The notes under the pieces: model-generated
The model's input: only the letters and a program-made list of their open reading frames with translations
Databases searched by the model: none
Told to the model about the DNA's origin: nothing
Shown here: positions 1 to 9,876 of the stretch, piece after piece
Layout: each line of letters opens with the position of its first letter
Numbering within the stretch: the stretch's first letter is position 1
Assembly: GCF_003003775.1 (NCBI RefSeq)
Contig: NZ_PVWJ01000002.1
Span: forward strand, 1 to 64,000
Direction: 5' to 3'
DNA: 64,000 nt
DNA from: Merismopedia glauca CCAP 1448/3
GTDB taxonomy: Bacteria > Cyanobacteriota > Cyanobacteriia > Cyanobacteriales > CCAP-1448
Program-made: the position numbers and the translations under genes

Positions 1-45
1 CCCCATGCCCGATTTCATAAATGTCTATTTTTGAGGATATAAGAT

Positions 46-2394
46 ATGGTATTTTCTTCTGGTTCCCCTAAAACAAACGGACAGTCAACATCCGTTTCAG
101 CAGACTTACTTAACCCTTCTGGTTTGCGTCAAAAACGCCAAGCACAAATCGATATGGTGCTACCAGAGAGGCAAAAACCTAAATCTCAAGGCTGGTCTGG
201 TTTAAGCTTGCGTACCAAAGCCACAGCGATCGCTATAGCCTTGGGAGTGCTGCCAATTATGAGTGTTGGTGCAGTTACCTACCAAATTGCGAGCCAGCAG
301 CTAGAAGCTCAAACCGAAGCTAGCCAAGAGGCATCAGCCCTCCTAGTTGCCCAAAAAGTGAATAACTTTATGTATGAGCGCTATGGTGACTTGCAGGTAC
401 TATCTAACTTAACTTTTTTGACCGATAGTCAGCAGCGCAGTCAGATCCCCCTCGCCCAAAAGCAAAAAAATTTGGATGAGTACATCGCATCTTATGGCTA
501 CTACGATAGTATCGCCGTAGCTGACTTAAATGGTAAAACCATTTTGCAATCTTCTGGCGAACCAGTGACTGGCTTAGGGGAAAGAGACTACTTTAAGGCA
601 GTCAAAGAAACTAGAAAACCTGTAATTACGCCTCCCAGACCGTCAGCTTTAACCAAGAAATGGTCTGTATTTATGGCGGCACCAGTTTTTGATACTAATA
701 CTGGAGAAATGATTGCTATTGTTCGTACCCGCATCCCTGTCAAAAATATCGAGCAATTGTTAGTCGGGGAAAATATCAGCAATTTACCGCAAGTTGAAAA
801 CACCAGTAAATTACTAGATCTGATTGGTTCTAACAACCAAATATTTGCTAGTAGTAACCCAAAACAGCTAGGTAAAGATTTTAACCAAGAATTTCCTGAG
901 TGGAATACTTGGCGCAAAAAAGCAGCTTTAGATACCCAAGTTTTAAAAAAACAGAAAGAATCTACTGTATATTTAGCATCTTATGTTCCTGTAGAAGGTA
1001 GAGGAGGAATGCCTCGACTTGGCTGGAGTTTAGTGGTGCTAGAAAACGAAACTACTGCCTTCATAGGTCAAAGAAGATTAATGTTTACTCTGCTGTTTGG
1101 TTTGGGTATAGCAGCTATTGTAGTGGGAGCTATAGCCGCTTTCTTAGCCAATCGCGTCACTCGCCCAATTTTAGAGACGACGCTGGCTGTTGAAAAACTC
1201 GGTCAGGGGGAATTGGATACTCGCGTTGAAGTTACAGGTCAAGATGAACTATCAACCCTAGGTGCCAATATTAACCACATGGCAGAGCAATTACAAGCTT
1301 TACTCACAGAACAAGGACAAATTGCCTATCAACAGATCGCTTTGCAAGAAACTGTCGCTCGTCAGCAAGCTGATAACGCCGAACAGCAAAAACAAGCAAA
1401 AGAAAACCTGCAACAGCGCGCTTTGCAGTTATTAACTCAAGTAGAACCGATTGCTCAAGGTGACTTGAGCGTCCGAGCTACGGTGACAGAAGATGAAATT
1501 GGGACTATTGCTGATGCTTATAACGCTACGGTCAATAGTTTACGGAAAATCGTCACTCAAGTGCAAAGCGCTGCCGAAAAGATGGTAGCTACCACAAGCG
1601 AAAATGAAGGGTCGGTTCAAGGGTTATCTGTAGAAGCTTTGCGGCAATCACAGGAAATCCGAGAGGCTCTAACTCAATTACAAGCTATGTCTAGCTCAAT
1701 TACCACCATTAGTTTGATGGCTAAACAGGCGGAATTAGCCGTTACCAAAGCTAATCAAACTGTGGCAAATGGGGATTTAGCTATGAACCGAACTGTGGTA
1801 GGGATTCTGAATATTAAGGAAACAGTGACCGAAACCACTAAAAAAGTGCAACAACTCGGTGAAGCTTCCCAAAGTATTTCCAAAGTGGTGAAACTCATTG
1901 CTAACTTTGCGGCTCAAACTAATTTGCTAGCTCTCAAAGCTTCTATTGAAGCCGCTAGAGCAGGGGAAGAAGGGAGAGGATTTGCCGTCTTAGCTGAAGA
2001 AGTCCGCCAATTAGCTCAGCAATCGGGTCAAGCTACTTCAGAAATTGAGAATATAGTTAACAGTATTCAAAAAGAAACTCAAGAAGTACTGACGGCGATG
2101 AAGACTGGTACAGAGCAAGTGCTAATCGGGACTCAGTTGGTCGAAGAAACTCGCCAAAGCTTGAACCAAATTAGTGATGTGAGCGGACAAATTGACCAGT
2201 TTGTCAGCCAGATTGTGAACGCTGCGGCTGAGCAATCTCAAGCTTCTGTCAGTGTCACTCAGACAATGGATGATGTAGCTGAAATTGCTAACCAGACTTC
2301 ACAAGAAGCGGCTAGAGTTTCTGCTGCTTTTAGCCAACTATTAGCTGTAGCTAATTCTCTGCAAAATAGCGCTAGTCAGTTCAAAGTTAGTTAG
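46..2394 (+). CDS. Methyl-accepting chemotaxis protein (PilJ/HmpD-like)
   Basis: Membrane chemoreceptor of 782 residues that would signal to the CheA encoded next. A basic cytoplasmic N-terminus precedes TM1 (about 57-79), an extracytoplasmic Cache-like sensor (about 85-340) and TM2 (about 346-369). Two HAMP segments follow (about 368-420 and 460-515), then the MCP signalling coiled coil with its conserved tip [20 protein letters not shown] starting near residue 626. GAGGAT lies just before the ATG. Family knowledge: cyanobacterial pil/tax/hmp loci place this receptor directly before a CheA hybrid, so a role in type IV pilus motility or phototaxis is inferred. The ligand is unknown. A CheW/CheY pair probably lies before the window. 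Confidence 0.93.
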   Translation: MVFSSGSPKTNGQSTSVSADLLNPSGLRQKRQAQIDMVLPERQKPKSQGWSGLSLRTKATAIAIALGVLPIMSVGAVTYQIASQQLEAQTEASQEASALLVAQKVNNFMYERYGDLQVLSNLTFLTDSQQRSQIPLAQKQKNLDEYIASYGYYDSIAVADLNGKTILQSSGEPVTGLGERDYFKAVKETRKPVITPPRPSALTKKWSVFMAAPVFDTNTGEMIAIVRTRIPVKNIEQLLVGENISNLPQVENTSKLLDLIGSNNQIFASSNPKQLGKDFNQEFPEWNTWRKKAALDTQVLKKQKESTVYLASYVPVEGRGGMPRLGWSLVVLENETTAFIGQRRLMFTLLFGLGIAAIVVGAIAAFLANRVTRPILETTLAVEKLGQGELDTRVEVTGQDELSTLGANINHMAEQLQALLTEQGQIAYQQIALQETVARQQADNAEQQKQAKENLQQRALQLLTQVEPIAQGDLSVRATVTEDEIGTIADAYNATVNSLRKIVTQVQSAAEKMVATTSENEGSVQGLSVEALRQSQEIREALTQLQAMSSSITTISLMAKQAELAVTKANQTVANGDLAMNRTVVGILNIKETVTETTKKVQQLGEASQSISKVVKLIANFAAQTNLLALKASIEAARAGEEGRGFAVLAEEVRQLAQQSGQATSEIENIVNSIQKETQEVLTAMKTGTEQVLIGTQLVEETRQSLNQISDVSGQIDQFVSQIVNAAAEQSQASVSVTQTMDDVAEIANQTSQEAARVSAAFSQLLAVANSLQNSASQFKVS

Positions 2395-2837
2395 AGCCAT
2401 AATGGAAAAACGTAGTACTTCGATACAGCGAGGTGCTACGTCTGTAAGGGCTTTAGGCAGGAGAGTCAGTGAAATTACTATCATTAAATTTCTCATCCTA
2501 TCAAAAGCTAAAGACTCAAATGAAAGTATCAGTAATTGACTGGGGAAATATAAATATATGGGTTTGGATTATTGGTGGTTGATTGTTGGTGGAAAATATC
2601 CCCCCGCCCCAAATTGGGGAATCAATCAGCTAGAGATTGAAAACCCATAAATTAGCTAAAATTTAGGAACTAAATGCTCCTAAATAACTTAAAAATCTAT
2701 TAATAACCTAAATATAAAGTTGATGCGAGGTTAGGGTTCAAATTGTTAGAGTTAACTGTTAATATTTCCCGTTAGTCAGTGAGCCTCTTCCCAGATTCTA
2801 GCCATCAAATTCAGTAATAAGCGGCATTGTAGAGATT
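2395..2837. other. Intergenic region between MCP and cheA
   Basis: About 440 bases without a convincing gene. It contains a GTGCTACGTCTGT stretch related to the palindrome cores found elsewhere in the window and a short 45-codon frame from 2402 that I do not consider coding. The spacing suggests cheA may have its own promoter, but no clear promoter was identified. Confidence 0.5.
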
Positions 2838-5800
2838 ATGAAAATCGACACTGATATTCGCGACCAAGCCTACGTCTTCTTCATCCAAGAAGCCCCGGAG
2901 CTTTTGCAACTAATTGAGTCAGAGTTACTGACTTTATCAGCAGAACGCACCCCAGCTAAGGTTCATAACATGATGCGAGCGGCTCACTCCATTAAAGGCG
3001 GGGCTGCCAGTGTCGGACTAGAAACCCTAAAGACTATAGCACATAGTTTAGAAGACGTATTTAAAGCCTTATTTAATGAAGAACTACAGATAGATAATCA
3101 ATTAGAAAGTCTGCTGCTTCAAGCATATGACTGTCTGCGCTTGCCTTTGATGGAACAGATTAGTACTGGACAATTCAATGTCGAGCAAGCAATGGCGGCG
3201 GCTGAACCTGTATTTAGTCAATTAGAGGAGATCTTAGGGGATTTAATCGGTTCTAATCAACTTCCTACTTCGGTGGAATTAGGGGTAGATATCGCGGCTT
3301 CAATTTTTGAAATTGATGTATATCAAGGAATTGAGCGTTTAAAAGAGGTGTTAGCCCATCCCGAACACAATCTGGTAGCTGGTGAACTGCGCGCCCAATC
3401 AGAGGTGTTTATCGGCATTTCAGAACTCCTCAGCCTACCAGGATTTACCGAAATTGCCCAAACGGCGATCGCCGCCCTAGATGCTCATCCAAACCAAGCT
3501 ATAGCCATTACTCAAGTAGCAGTAGCTAACTTTGAAACCGCTAGACAAGCAGTTTTAGACGGAGATCGAGAGCAAGGAGGAAGTGTTGCTCCAGAATTAC
3601 GGCAACTAGCTGAACCAGACGCTTTTCCACCTCAAAAAGTGCCGGAAGGTTTTCTAGATCTAGAATCAGAACCCTCTGCTTTCGATTTTGGCGATATCTT
3701 CACACCTTTAGAATCAATTGAGAATTTAGAGTCAATTGACGAGCTAAACCTAGAAGGTGTATTTGATTTTATCGAACCAGAAGCAGATTTAATTTTGCCA
3801 CCCGATGAAATCACTGAACTGGAAATGGGTAATCGCCATGAGATGCCCGCCAACTCTCCTTCTTTAGATGATATTTTTGGAGATTGGAACACTAGTAGCA
3901 CCGTAGCAGCTACCACTGAAGTTCCAGAACTAGAGTCGTCGCCCTCGTATTTGAGCGTAACTGCTCCCCAAATTTACCATGCAACTCCAGTAGATATCTC
4001 CACTGTCATTAAGTCGGTAGAAACATCTTTTGAGGAATTTCCTACCCTCCAAGAGACTTCAGCGATCGCTCAGACACCTGTAGAGATTATCCCTCAGTCT
4101 CAAACTCAACTAGTTAATCAAGAAATTAAGCTAGAAACGAGTACAGTAGCTCAACCAGCCCCAGCTTCCCTATTTGTCAAAGTAGATTTAGATCGGGTTG
4201 AGCGGCTGAATAATTTGGTGGGTGAGCTAGCTATTAATCGTAATAGTCTCTCTTTACAGAACGAGCAACTCCAAGCCACCTTAAGGGAATTAAATCGCCG
4301 TTTTAGTAAATTTAGACAAATGACTAGTCGGCTTCGGGATCTTTCCGACCAAATGATAGTGTCTCCAGAACGCCACCATTCGGGTCAACCACCATCGGGT
4401 TTGTCAAATCATCCCCAAAATTCTAGCATTGACTCAAATGCCCCCAGTTGGTTAGGCAATTTCGACTCTTTGGAAATGGATAGCTACGGCGAACTCCATA
4501 ATTTACTGCAAGACACTCTTGAAGAGATGGTGCAGTTAGAAGAAGTAGTTGGAGATGTGACCTTGATTTCTGGACAATCTAGCGAAACCCTAGAAGGTCA
4601 ACGGCGGATGGTGTCTAACTTGCGAGAGGACTTGATGTGGGCAAGAATGATGCCGATTGGAGAAGTTCTCAATCGCTTCCCCAGATTGATGCGCGATCTC
4701 TCTAACTCCTATCAAAAGCCAGTAGATCTCAAGTTATTGGGAACTGGTGTTTTGGTGGATAAAGCCGCTATTGAAAAGCTGAATTATCCCTTAATGCACT
4801 TATTACGCAACGCTTTTGACCACGGAATTGAACAAGCAGAGGTACGCCGACAGCAAAATAAACCCGAACGGGGTCAAGTTGAAATCAGAGCCTACCATAG
4901 AGGTAGCAATACGATTATTGAGATTCGAGACGACGGTAAAGGGATAGACTTTGAAAGACTCAGAGCTAAGGCGATTGAACTAGAATGGATCACTGCCGAA
5001 CAAGCATCTTTAGTTAGTAGCAGTCAATTACTCGAATTTCTGTTCCAACCAGGATTTTCTACCGCTTCCCAGGTGAGCGAACTTTCGGGTCGAGGAGTGG
5101 GTTTAGATGTGGTGCGTTCTGAGTTACGCTCGGTTAAAGGTACAGTTTCCGTCACCTCGGAATTAGGAAAAGGAACAACTTTCACGTTGAAGGTTCCCCT
5201 AACTTTAAATATTGCCAAATTACTGGTTTGTTCGGTAGGAACCACAATTTATGCCATTCCTTCTGACAGTATCGAAGAAATTATTATCCCTCAACCTCAG
5301 CAAATCAAACGTTCTGGACACCAAAGATTCTTACATTGGCGCAACCAAATTGTTCCGGCTTATCATACCTCCGATCTGATTAGCTATAGTTGTCGTTTAC
5401 CAGAATCCCTGCCCCACCAATCTATCATGGGTTCCGTTCCCACTCCCGAAGAATGGGCACCTCCCATGTTGTTAATTCGAGTCGATCGCCACCTAATTGC
5501 GATTGAAGTAGATCGCCTAGTCTTAGAGCAAGAGTTGGTGATTAAACCTTTAGGTTCAGCGATCGCTCCTCCTGGCTACATTTACGGCTGCTCAATTATG
5601 GGTGATGGTAGTCTAGTTCCCGTGATTGATGTCAGTAACTTAGTGCTACAAGTGCTAGATCGAGGTCAAGCTAATCCTATTGCCATCAGAGCTACACCTC
5701 AACCTTCGATCTCTACTCCGACTTTATCGGAAGCTAGCCCTCAAAATAATTCAAATTTGGTTTTAGTAGTGGATGACTCGATTACTCTGAGACAAACTCT

Positions 5801-6140
5801 GGCTTTAACTTTGCAAAAAGCTAATTATCGAGTTTTACAAGCTAGAGATGGTCGAGAAGCCTTGGAACAGTTGCAGAAAAATGCTCAGATTCGGTTGGTA
5901 ATTTGTGATATAGAAATGCCTAACATGAATGGTTTTGAGTTTCTCAGCCAACGCCGTCAAGATCCTAATATCTCCAAGATTCCGGTGGTGATGTTGACTT
6001 CTCGCAGCAGCGACAAGCATAAAAAATTAGCCATGCATTTAGGTGCTAAAGACTATTTCACTAAGCCTTATATCGAACAAGAATTCTTAGGTGTCATTCA
6101 AAAGTTAATTACAGAAACTTCAACCCTTTCTTTGGCGTAA
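2838..6140 (+). CDS. Hybrid chemotaxis histidine kinase CheA with receiver domain
   Basis: CheA-type kinase of 1100 residues. The N-terminal Hpt domain carries AAHSIKGG with phospho-acceptor His50. An acidic, low-complexity linker covers about 250-440. A dimerisation region follows, then the HATPase with N-box LMHLLRNAFDHGIE near residue 652 and the glycine-rich GRGVGLDVV. A CheW-like domain starts near 790 (KLLVCSVGTTIYAIPS). A C-terminal receiver domain ends the protein, with VVDDS and the phospho-acceptor Asp1024 in VICDIEMPN. This Hpt-HATPase-CheW-REC order is that of PilL/HmpE/PixL. It would phosphorylate CheY-like regulators of twitching motility. Partner receptor is upstream and CheW is 24 bases downstream. 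Confidence 0.94.
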   Translation: MKIDTDIRDQAYVFFIQEAPELLQLIESELLTLSAERTPAKVHNMMRAAHSIKGGAASVGLETLKTIAHSLEDVFKALFNEELQIDNQLESLLLQAYDCLRLPLMEQISTGQFNVEQAMAAAEPVFSQLEEILGDLIGSNQLPTSVELGVDIAASIFEIDVYQGIERLKEVLAHPEHNLVAGELRAQSEVFIGISELLSLPGFTEIAQTAIAALDAHPNQAIAITQVAVANFETARQAVLDGDREQGGSVAPELRQLAEPDAFPPQKVPEGFLDLESEPSAFDFGDIFTPLESIENLESIDELNLEGVFDFIEPEADLILPPDEITELEMGNRHEMPANSPSLDDIFGDWNTSSTVAATTEVPELESSPSYLSVTAPQIYHATPVDISTVIKSVETSFEEFPTLQETSAIAQTPVEIIPQSQTQLVNQEIKLETSTVAQPAPASLFVKVDLDRVERLNNLVGELAINRNSLSLQNEQLQATLRELNRRFSKFRQMTSRLRDLSDQMIVSPERHHSGQPPSGLSNHPQNSSIDSNAPSWLGNFDSLEMDSYGELHNLLQDTLEEMVQLEEVVGDVTLISGQSSETLEGQRRMVSNLREDLMWARMMPIGEVLNRFPRLMRDLSNSYQKPVDLKLLGTGVLVDKAAIEKLNYPLMHLLRNAFDHGIEQAEVRRQQNKPERGQVEIRAYHRGSNTIIEIRDDGKGIDFERLRAKAIELEWITAEQASLVSSSQLLEFLFQPGFSTASQVSELSGRGVGLDVVRSELRSVKGTVSVTSELGKGTTFTLKVPLTLNIAKLLVCSVGTTIYAIPSDSIEEIIIPQPQQIKRSGHQRFLHWRNQIVPAYHTSDLISYSCRLPESLPHQSIMGSVPTPEEWAPPMLLIRVDRHLIAIEVDRLVLEQELVIKPLGSAIAPPGYIYGCSIMGDGSLVPVIDVSNLVLQVLDRGQANPIAIRATPQPSISTPTLSEASPQNNSNLVLVVDDSITLRQTLALTLQKANYRVLQARDGREALEQLQKNAQIRLVICDIEMPNMNGFEFLSQRRQDPNISKIPVVMLTSRSSDKHKKLAMHLGAKDYFTKPYIEQEFLGVIQKLITETSTLSLA

Positions 6141-6164
6141 TATTTTACCAATCTAGGACAAAGC

Positions 6165-6683
6165 ATGAATAGCGCTTTAACTAATTTCCAGTTTCCTTTA
6201 CCAAATCTCTCTCAGAAAAACACTTTCCAGCAAAACCTGAAAGTAATCGTTTTTGCCATTGGGAGTCTTAATTGTGGGATTAATATCTTCTCAATCTACA
6301 AAGTAGTCAACTCGACTCGACTTTATGGAGATGATAATAATTGGGTCAGTATGATGCACATAGGCGATCGCGAAGTTACAATTTTAGACCTGCGTCGCCG
6401 CCTATTTCCCCATGAACCAGTAGAATTCCCCTCCGGTCAAATCTATGTCATCATTTTACAAAACTCTCAAGGAGACTTATATGGAATTCCAGTTAGTGGG
6501 ATTCCCAGCTTGATGGATATTGCTGTAGAGCAAGTTCGAGTTTTACCAGAATCATTTCGTCAAGCTAATGCTTTGGGAATCGCCAGTCACGTTGCTATTG
6601 TTCCTCAGTCTTCAGAATCTTTGACTTTGTTTCTCCTTGATGTTGAGTTTATCCTCGATTTAGAGCAACTTTTGAGCGCTTAG
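6165..6683 (+). CDS. CheW-like coupling protein
   Basis: A 172-residue protein with a single CheW domain (about 25-165): VIVFAIGSLNCGINIFSIYKVV at the start, then DREVTILDLRRRLF in the middle, matching the family pattern. It should bridge the receptor and the CheA kinase encoded immediately before it; only 24 bases separate them and AGGACA precedes the ATG, so they are likely co-transcribed. CheA already has its own CheW-like domain, so this is an additional adaptor. Its N-terminal 25 residues are not conserved-looking. Confidence 0.85.
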   Translation: MNSALTNFQFPLPNLSQKNTFQQNLKVIVFAIGSLNCGINIFSIYKVVNSTRLYGDDNNWVSMMHIGDREVTILDLRRRLFPHEPVEFPSGQIYVIILQNSQGDLYGIPVSGIPSLMDIAVEQVRVLPESFRQANALGIASHVAIVPQSSESLTLFLLDVEFILDLEQLLSA

Positions 6684-6848
6684 CGGTTCCAGCCCTTTTT
6701 CTAGCAATTAGCTGTTATCATTTTGTGCGATCGCCCTCTGGGCTGTCCAGTTAAAGTTTTGAGCAGGTTTTGGCTGGTTTCGTGTGACTGGGGTGAGAGT
6801 TTAAGATTAAAATCATAAATTTGAGGACAGATCTAAAAATATAGCTAC

Positions 6849-7898
6849 ATGGCAAGTCAAAAGCCTAAACCTAACGAGCCGCACGACCAGTTTATCAAAC
6901 AGTTTGTGCCGATAGTTTTAAAAAATTTGTTTGATAGTAAAACTAGCGTATCGGTACAATTATCGGAAGAACTGGCGATTGATGTTTTGTGTACGGCAAT
7001 TAAACGAGATGGCACAATTGAACCCGATCCCAATTTAGGCTTATTAGGTCGCCTGATGGCGATTCATCCCACAATTATTATCGAGCATTATAGCGGTTAT
7101 TTAGACTTAGAAGATATTGATTCTTGTATTTTAAGAAGTGCTATCTATTGGGAATTAAATAAAGCGAAAAGCGATAAATCTCGAAAAATTAGAGTAACCC
7201 AAGATTCAGTTATAAATCCTCATCCTTTACATCTGGATCGTCCCTTTACTTGGATATTTACCGCCAAGTGTAGTGAAAACTCGTTGAGAAGATGGAACGC
7301 AATCCCCGCTTTAGAGTTTGGAACGCACGTTTATCGATTAGCGGCTCCTGGTTTATCGATGGGGATAGTTGATATTGAATCCTTGCCCTACAATGCTGAC
7401 ACTATGCTGCTAAAAATGTTAGGTAAAGCAGAAAGTGCCAAACTTGCCTTTGCGGACGTTTTCAAGTTAGATCCCAACCTAGAATTGAGAAACGATATCA
7501 TAGAAGTATCGATTAAGCACTGTATCTATCTAGAACAAGTTAATCCAGAATTAACCGAGGAGGCTCTAAGTTTTATGACTTATGTAAAAGAAGTTGAAGA
7601 AGCCTATCAACAATGGGTTCAAAAAAGACAAGCAGAAGGAAAGATTGAAGGAAAGATTGAAGGAAAGATTGAAGGGAAGATTGAAGGGAAGATTGAAGGG
7701 AAGATTGAAGGGAAGATTGAAGGAAAGATTGAAGTAGTAAATAAGATGGTTCGGGTTAAGTTTGGGGGCGATGTTTTGACACCAGAGGTAAGAGATAGCC
7801 TCTCTCAATTAACCGAATCACAACTCGATGAATTTATTACAAAAATCTTTGAATGGCAACAGCCGAATGAAATGTTAGCTTGGTTGGAAAATGCATAG
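6849..7898 (+). CDS. Rpn/DUF4351-type protein with GKIE tetrapeptide repeat
   Basis: A 349-residue protein of the Rpn/PD-(D/E)XK-related family common in cyanobacteria, often labelled recombination-promoting nuclease or putative transposase. The N-terminal part (1-260) is the nuclease-like region (EPHDQFIKQF onward). Residues 264-295 are eight perfect GKIE repeats, expected to form a charged helix. The C-terminal 50 residues (VKFGGDVLTP, LTESQLDEF, MLAWLENA) resemble DUF4351. The function is not established; these genes are usually multicopy and mobile-like. No strong Shine-Dalgarno is seen. It is followed by intergenic repeats. Confidence 0.8.
   Translation: MASQKPKPNEPHDQFIKQFVPIVLKNLFDSKTSVSVQLSEELAIDVLCTAIKRDGTIEPDPNLGLLGRLMAIHPTIIIEHYSGYLDLEDIDSCILRSAIYWELNKAKSDKSRKIRVTQDSVINPHPLHLDRPFTWIFTAKCSENSLRRWNAIPALEFGTHVYRLAAPGLSMGIVDIESLPYNADTMLLKMLGKAESAKLAFADVFKLDPNLELRNDIIEVSIKHCIYLEQVNPELTEEALSFMTYVKEVEEAYQQWVQKRQAEGKIEGKIEGKIEGKIEGKIEGKIEGKIEGKIEVVNKMVRVKFGGDVLTPEVRDSLSQLTESQLDEFITKIFEWQQPNEMLAWLENA
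7638..7733 (+). repeat. 12-bp minisatellite, eight in-frame copies
   Basis: Eight tandem copies of GGRAAGATTGAA encode GKIE x8. Copies 1-3 and 8 use GGA for Gly, copies 4-7 use GGG, and the other nine bases are invariant. The unit length is a multiple of three, so copy changes keep the frame. Confidence 0.98.
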
Positions 7899-7924
7899 CT
7901 TTGATAACTGAGCAGGCTAATTAA

Positions 7925-7984
7925 TAAGTTGTTCCGCATCTAAATTTGATAACTGGGGCAGGCTAGAAGCCCACCCCACAAGAG
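7925..7984 (+). repeat. 60-bp dispersed repeat, copy 1
   Basis: Runs from TAAGTTGTTCCGCATC to CCCCACAAGAG and matches 62464-62523 in inverted orientation with only a handful of mismatches. Part of it (GGGCAGGCTAGAAGCCC then CCCCACAAG) recurs at about 8128-8153, and its inverse (CTTGTGGGATAGCCC) starts at 8005. The block 7899-8202 between the Rpn gene and the kinase gene consists largely of this material and holds no gene. Confidence 0.9.
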
Positions 7985-8202
7985 CATTCATCTAGACTAA
8001 CTTCTCTTGTGGGATAGCCCTGTGGGCTGTCCCGTCCCCATTCTACCGACTGAGATTGAGAAGTTTGCGATGCGCACACGGATAATTGTGGGATTCTGGT
8101 AAAGATAGAGATTTTTGTGTGATTCGGGCAGGCTAGAAGCCCGCCCCACAAGATGAGATAAACTACTTCTGACGACGCAATAGCAAAACCTTTTCTTTAC
8201 TT

Positions 8203-9708
8203 TTATTTGGTGGATAATGCGATTAAGCTTATAAAAAGTACTAATAATACACATAACCACAAAATACATCCTTCTTTAGAAGTTAATTTCCTGTTATTTA
8301 CTGATATGGCTTCCGCTTCCACAAGTGCAGGATCTGGCACTTCCTGACGAAACTTAGTAGGTACTGGAGGAGGTGCAAACTGTAACTCCTCATTATTTGC
8401 CGATGGTTCCGTTGGTGGTAGCGGTTGGGATGGAACTTCCACAGGAGGAAGAGGTGGTGGAGTTGGGACAGTTCCCCCTAAATGTTGCCTTTGAGTTACA
8501 CTAGCTACCGTCAAATCTACGTTTCCTAGCCTTACCGTGCTACCTTGAGTTAAAAATACTTCCCCTATCGGTAGTTTTCCTCCATTTACGACTGGTGGGT
8601 TGTTCTGATTCAAAGAACGCAGAAAAAAGCGTTGCTGTTGAGCATCAAAAAAGATTTCTGCTTGCAATCTCGATACACTAGTATCTGATAAAACTAAGTC
8701 ACAAGTCGCTGGATCTCGCCCCAAACGGAATGTACCAGGGTTTCTAGTGCGCTGATTTTCGGCAAATGTAACCCTTTTTGACTGTCCTGCCTCTACCCAT
8801 TCTAAAACTAGTTCGTAGGTCGAACTCACCGCCGTGGGAACTAAGGTTGGCGGTATGGTGGGAGAATTTGTGGGTGGAGTGGGGATGGAATTTACTGTTT
8901 GGAGTGCTTCTAAAACTTCTGCGGCGGATTTGTAGCGCTGCCGGAAATCATAGCGCACCATTTTGTCTATGATATCTCCTAATGTAGGGCTAACCTTAGC
9001 GCCATTACGCCAAATCAATTCTCCTGTCTGTGCGTCTTCTTGGATTTCGTGCGCCATTAAGCCAGTTAATGCTTCAATTCCAATGATTCCAACTGCATAA
9101 ACATCGCTACTTAATCTAGGTACGCCGCGACTTTGTTCGCTTGGCATATAACCGTGAGTTCCGATTCCCACCGTTAGTTTACTCTGTCCTGAACTGGTTA
9201 CCTGAGTAGCAGCAATTTCTTTCACCGCGCCAAAGTCAATTAAAACAACTTTTCCATCTTGTTTGCGTCTAATCAGGTTCGCAGGTTTGATATCTCGATG
9301 AATGACGTTACTCTGATGAACGAAGGCTAGAGGTTCCAGAATATTCTGAAATAAGGCGATGACATACGATTCACTCAACTGCTTTCCCACAGAGAGTTCG
9401 TCGCTAATGGGATGACCTTCGATTAGCTGTTGAACCAGGAAAAATTCTTGATTTTCTTAAAAAAAAGCCAGCAACTGAGGAATTTGAGGGTGAGTACCCA
9501 TTTGCTGTAATGTTTGGGCTTCAGAGTCAAACAAGCGCCTAGCGACTTGCAAAGTAAATGGATCGTTACTAGAAGGTTTCAGATGCTTCACCACACATCG
9601 CGGACTACCTGGAAGTTTGGTATCCTCAGCAATATAGGTTTGCCCAAAACCCCCAGAACCTAACGTATCCGTAACTTTATAACGCCTGTCGAGTAACTCA
9701 TTTAGCAT
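8203..9708 (-). pseudogene. Ser/Thr protein kinase with FHA domain, interrupted by an in-frame stop
   Basis: One 502-codon reading frame broken only by TAA at 9457-9459 (codon 84). Before the stop are the glycine loop LGSGGFGQTY (16-25) and the ATP-binding lysine (Lys41 in CVVKHLKP). After it, still in the same frame, come ENQEFFLVQQLIEG, HRDIKP (about 137), IDFG (about 157) and ADVYAVGIIG-like subdomains. A proline-rich linker, an FHA domain (FRLGRDPATCD, SVSRLQAEIFF, about 325-395) and a C-terminal membrane anchor (ILWLCVLLVLFISLIAL) follow. Homologues have Glu-Glu-Asn where the stop stands, so a single GAA to TAA change is the simplest reading. Neither half is a full kinase. Sequencing error or readthrough cannot be excluded. 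Confidence 0.85.
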
Positions 9709-9876
9709 AGTGGCGATCGCTTTTCATCTACCTAGCGCCTTAATTGAAACAATTTTAGTGGAAATGGAAGATTTGCGATCGCTTCGGTAACTCTACATTT
9801 GCAAATCTTATCCCAATTGTGCGATCGTCCTTTGGGCTGTCCCATTCTACCTACTGAGATTGAGATTGAAAGAATT

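Noticed and set aside
2402-2539. 45-codon frame after the MCP gene
   Set aside because: Contains part of a palindrome repeat and has no recognisable features.
7963-8269. Two overlapping minus-strand frames after the Rpn gene
   Set aside because: They run through dispersed repeats and the 3' end of the kinase gene in other frames.
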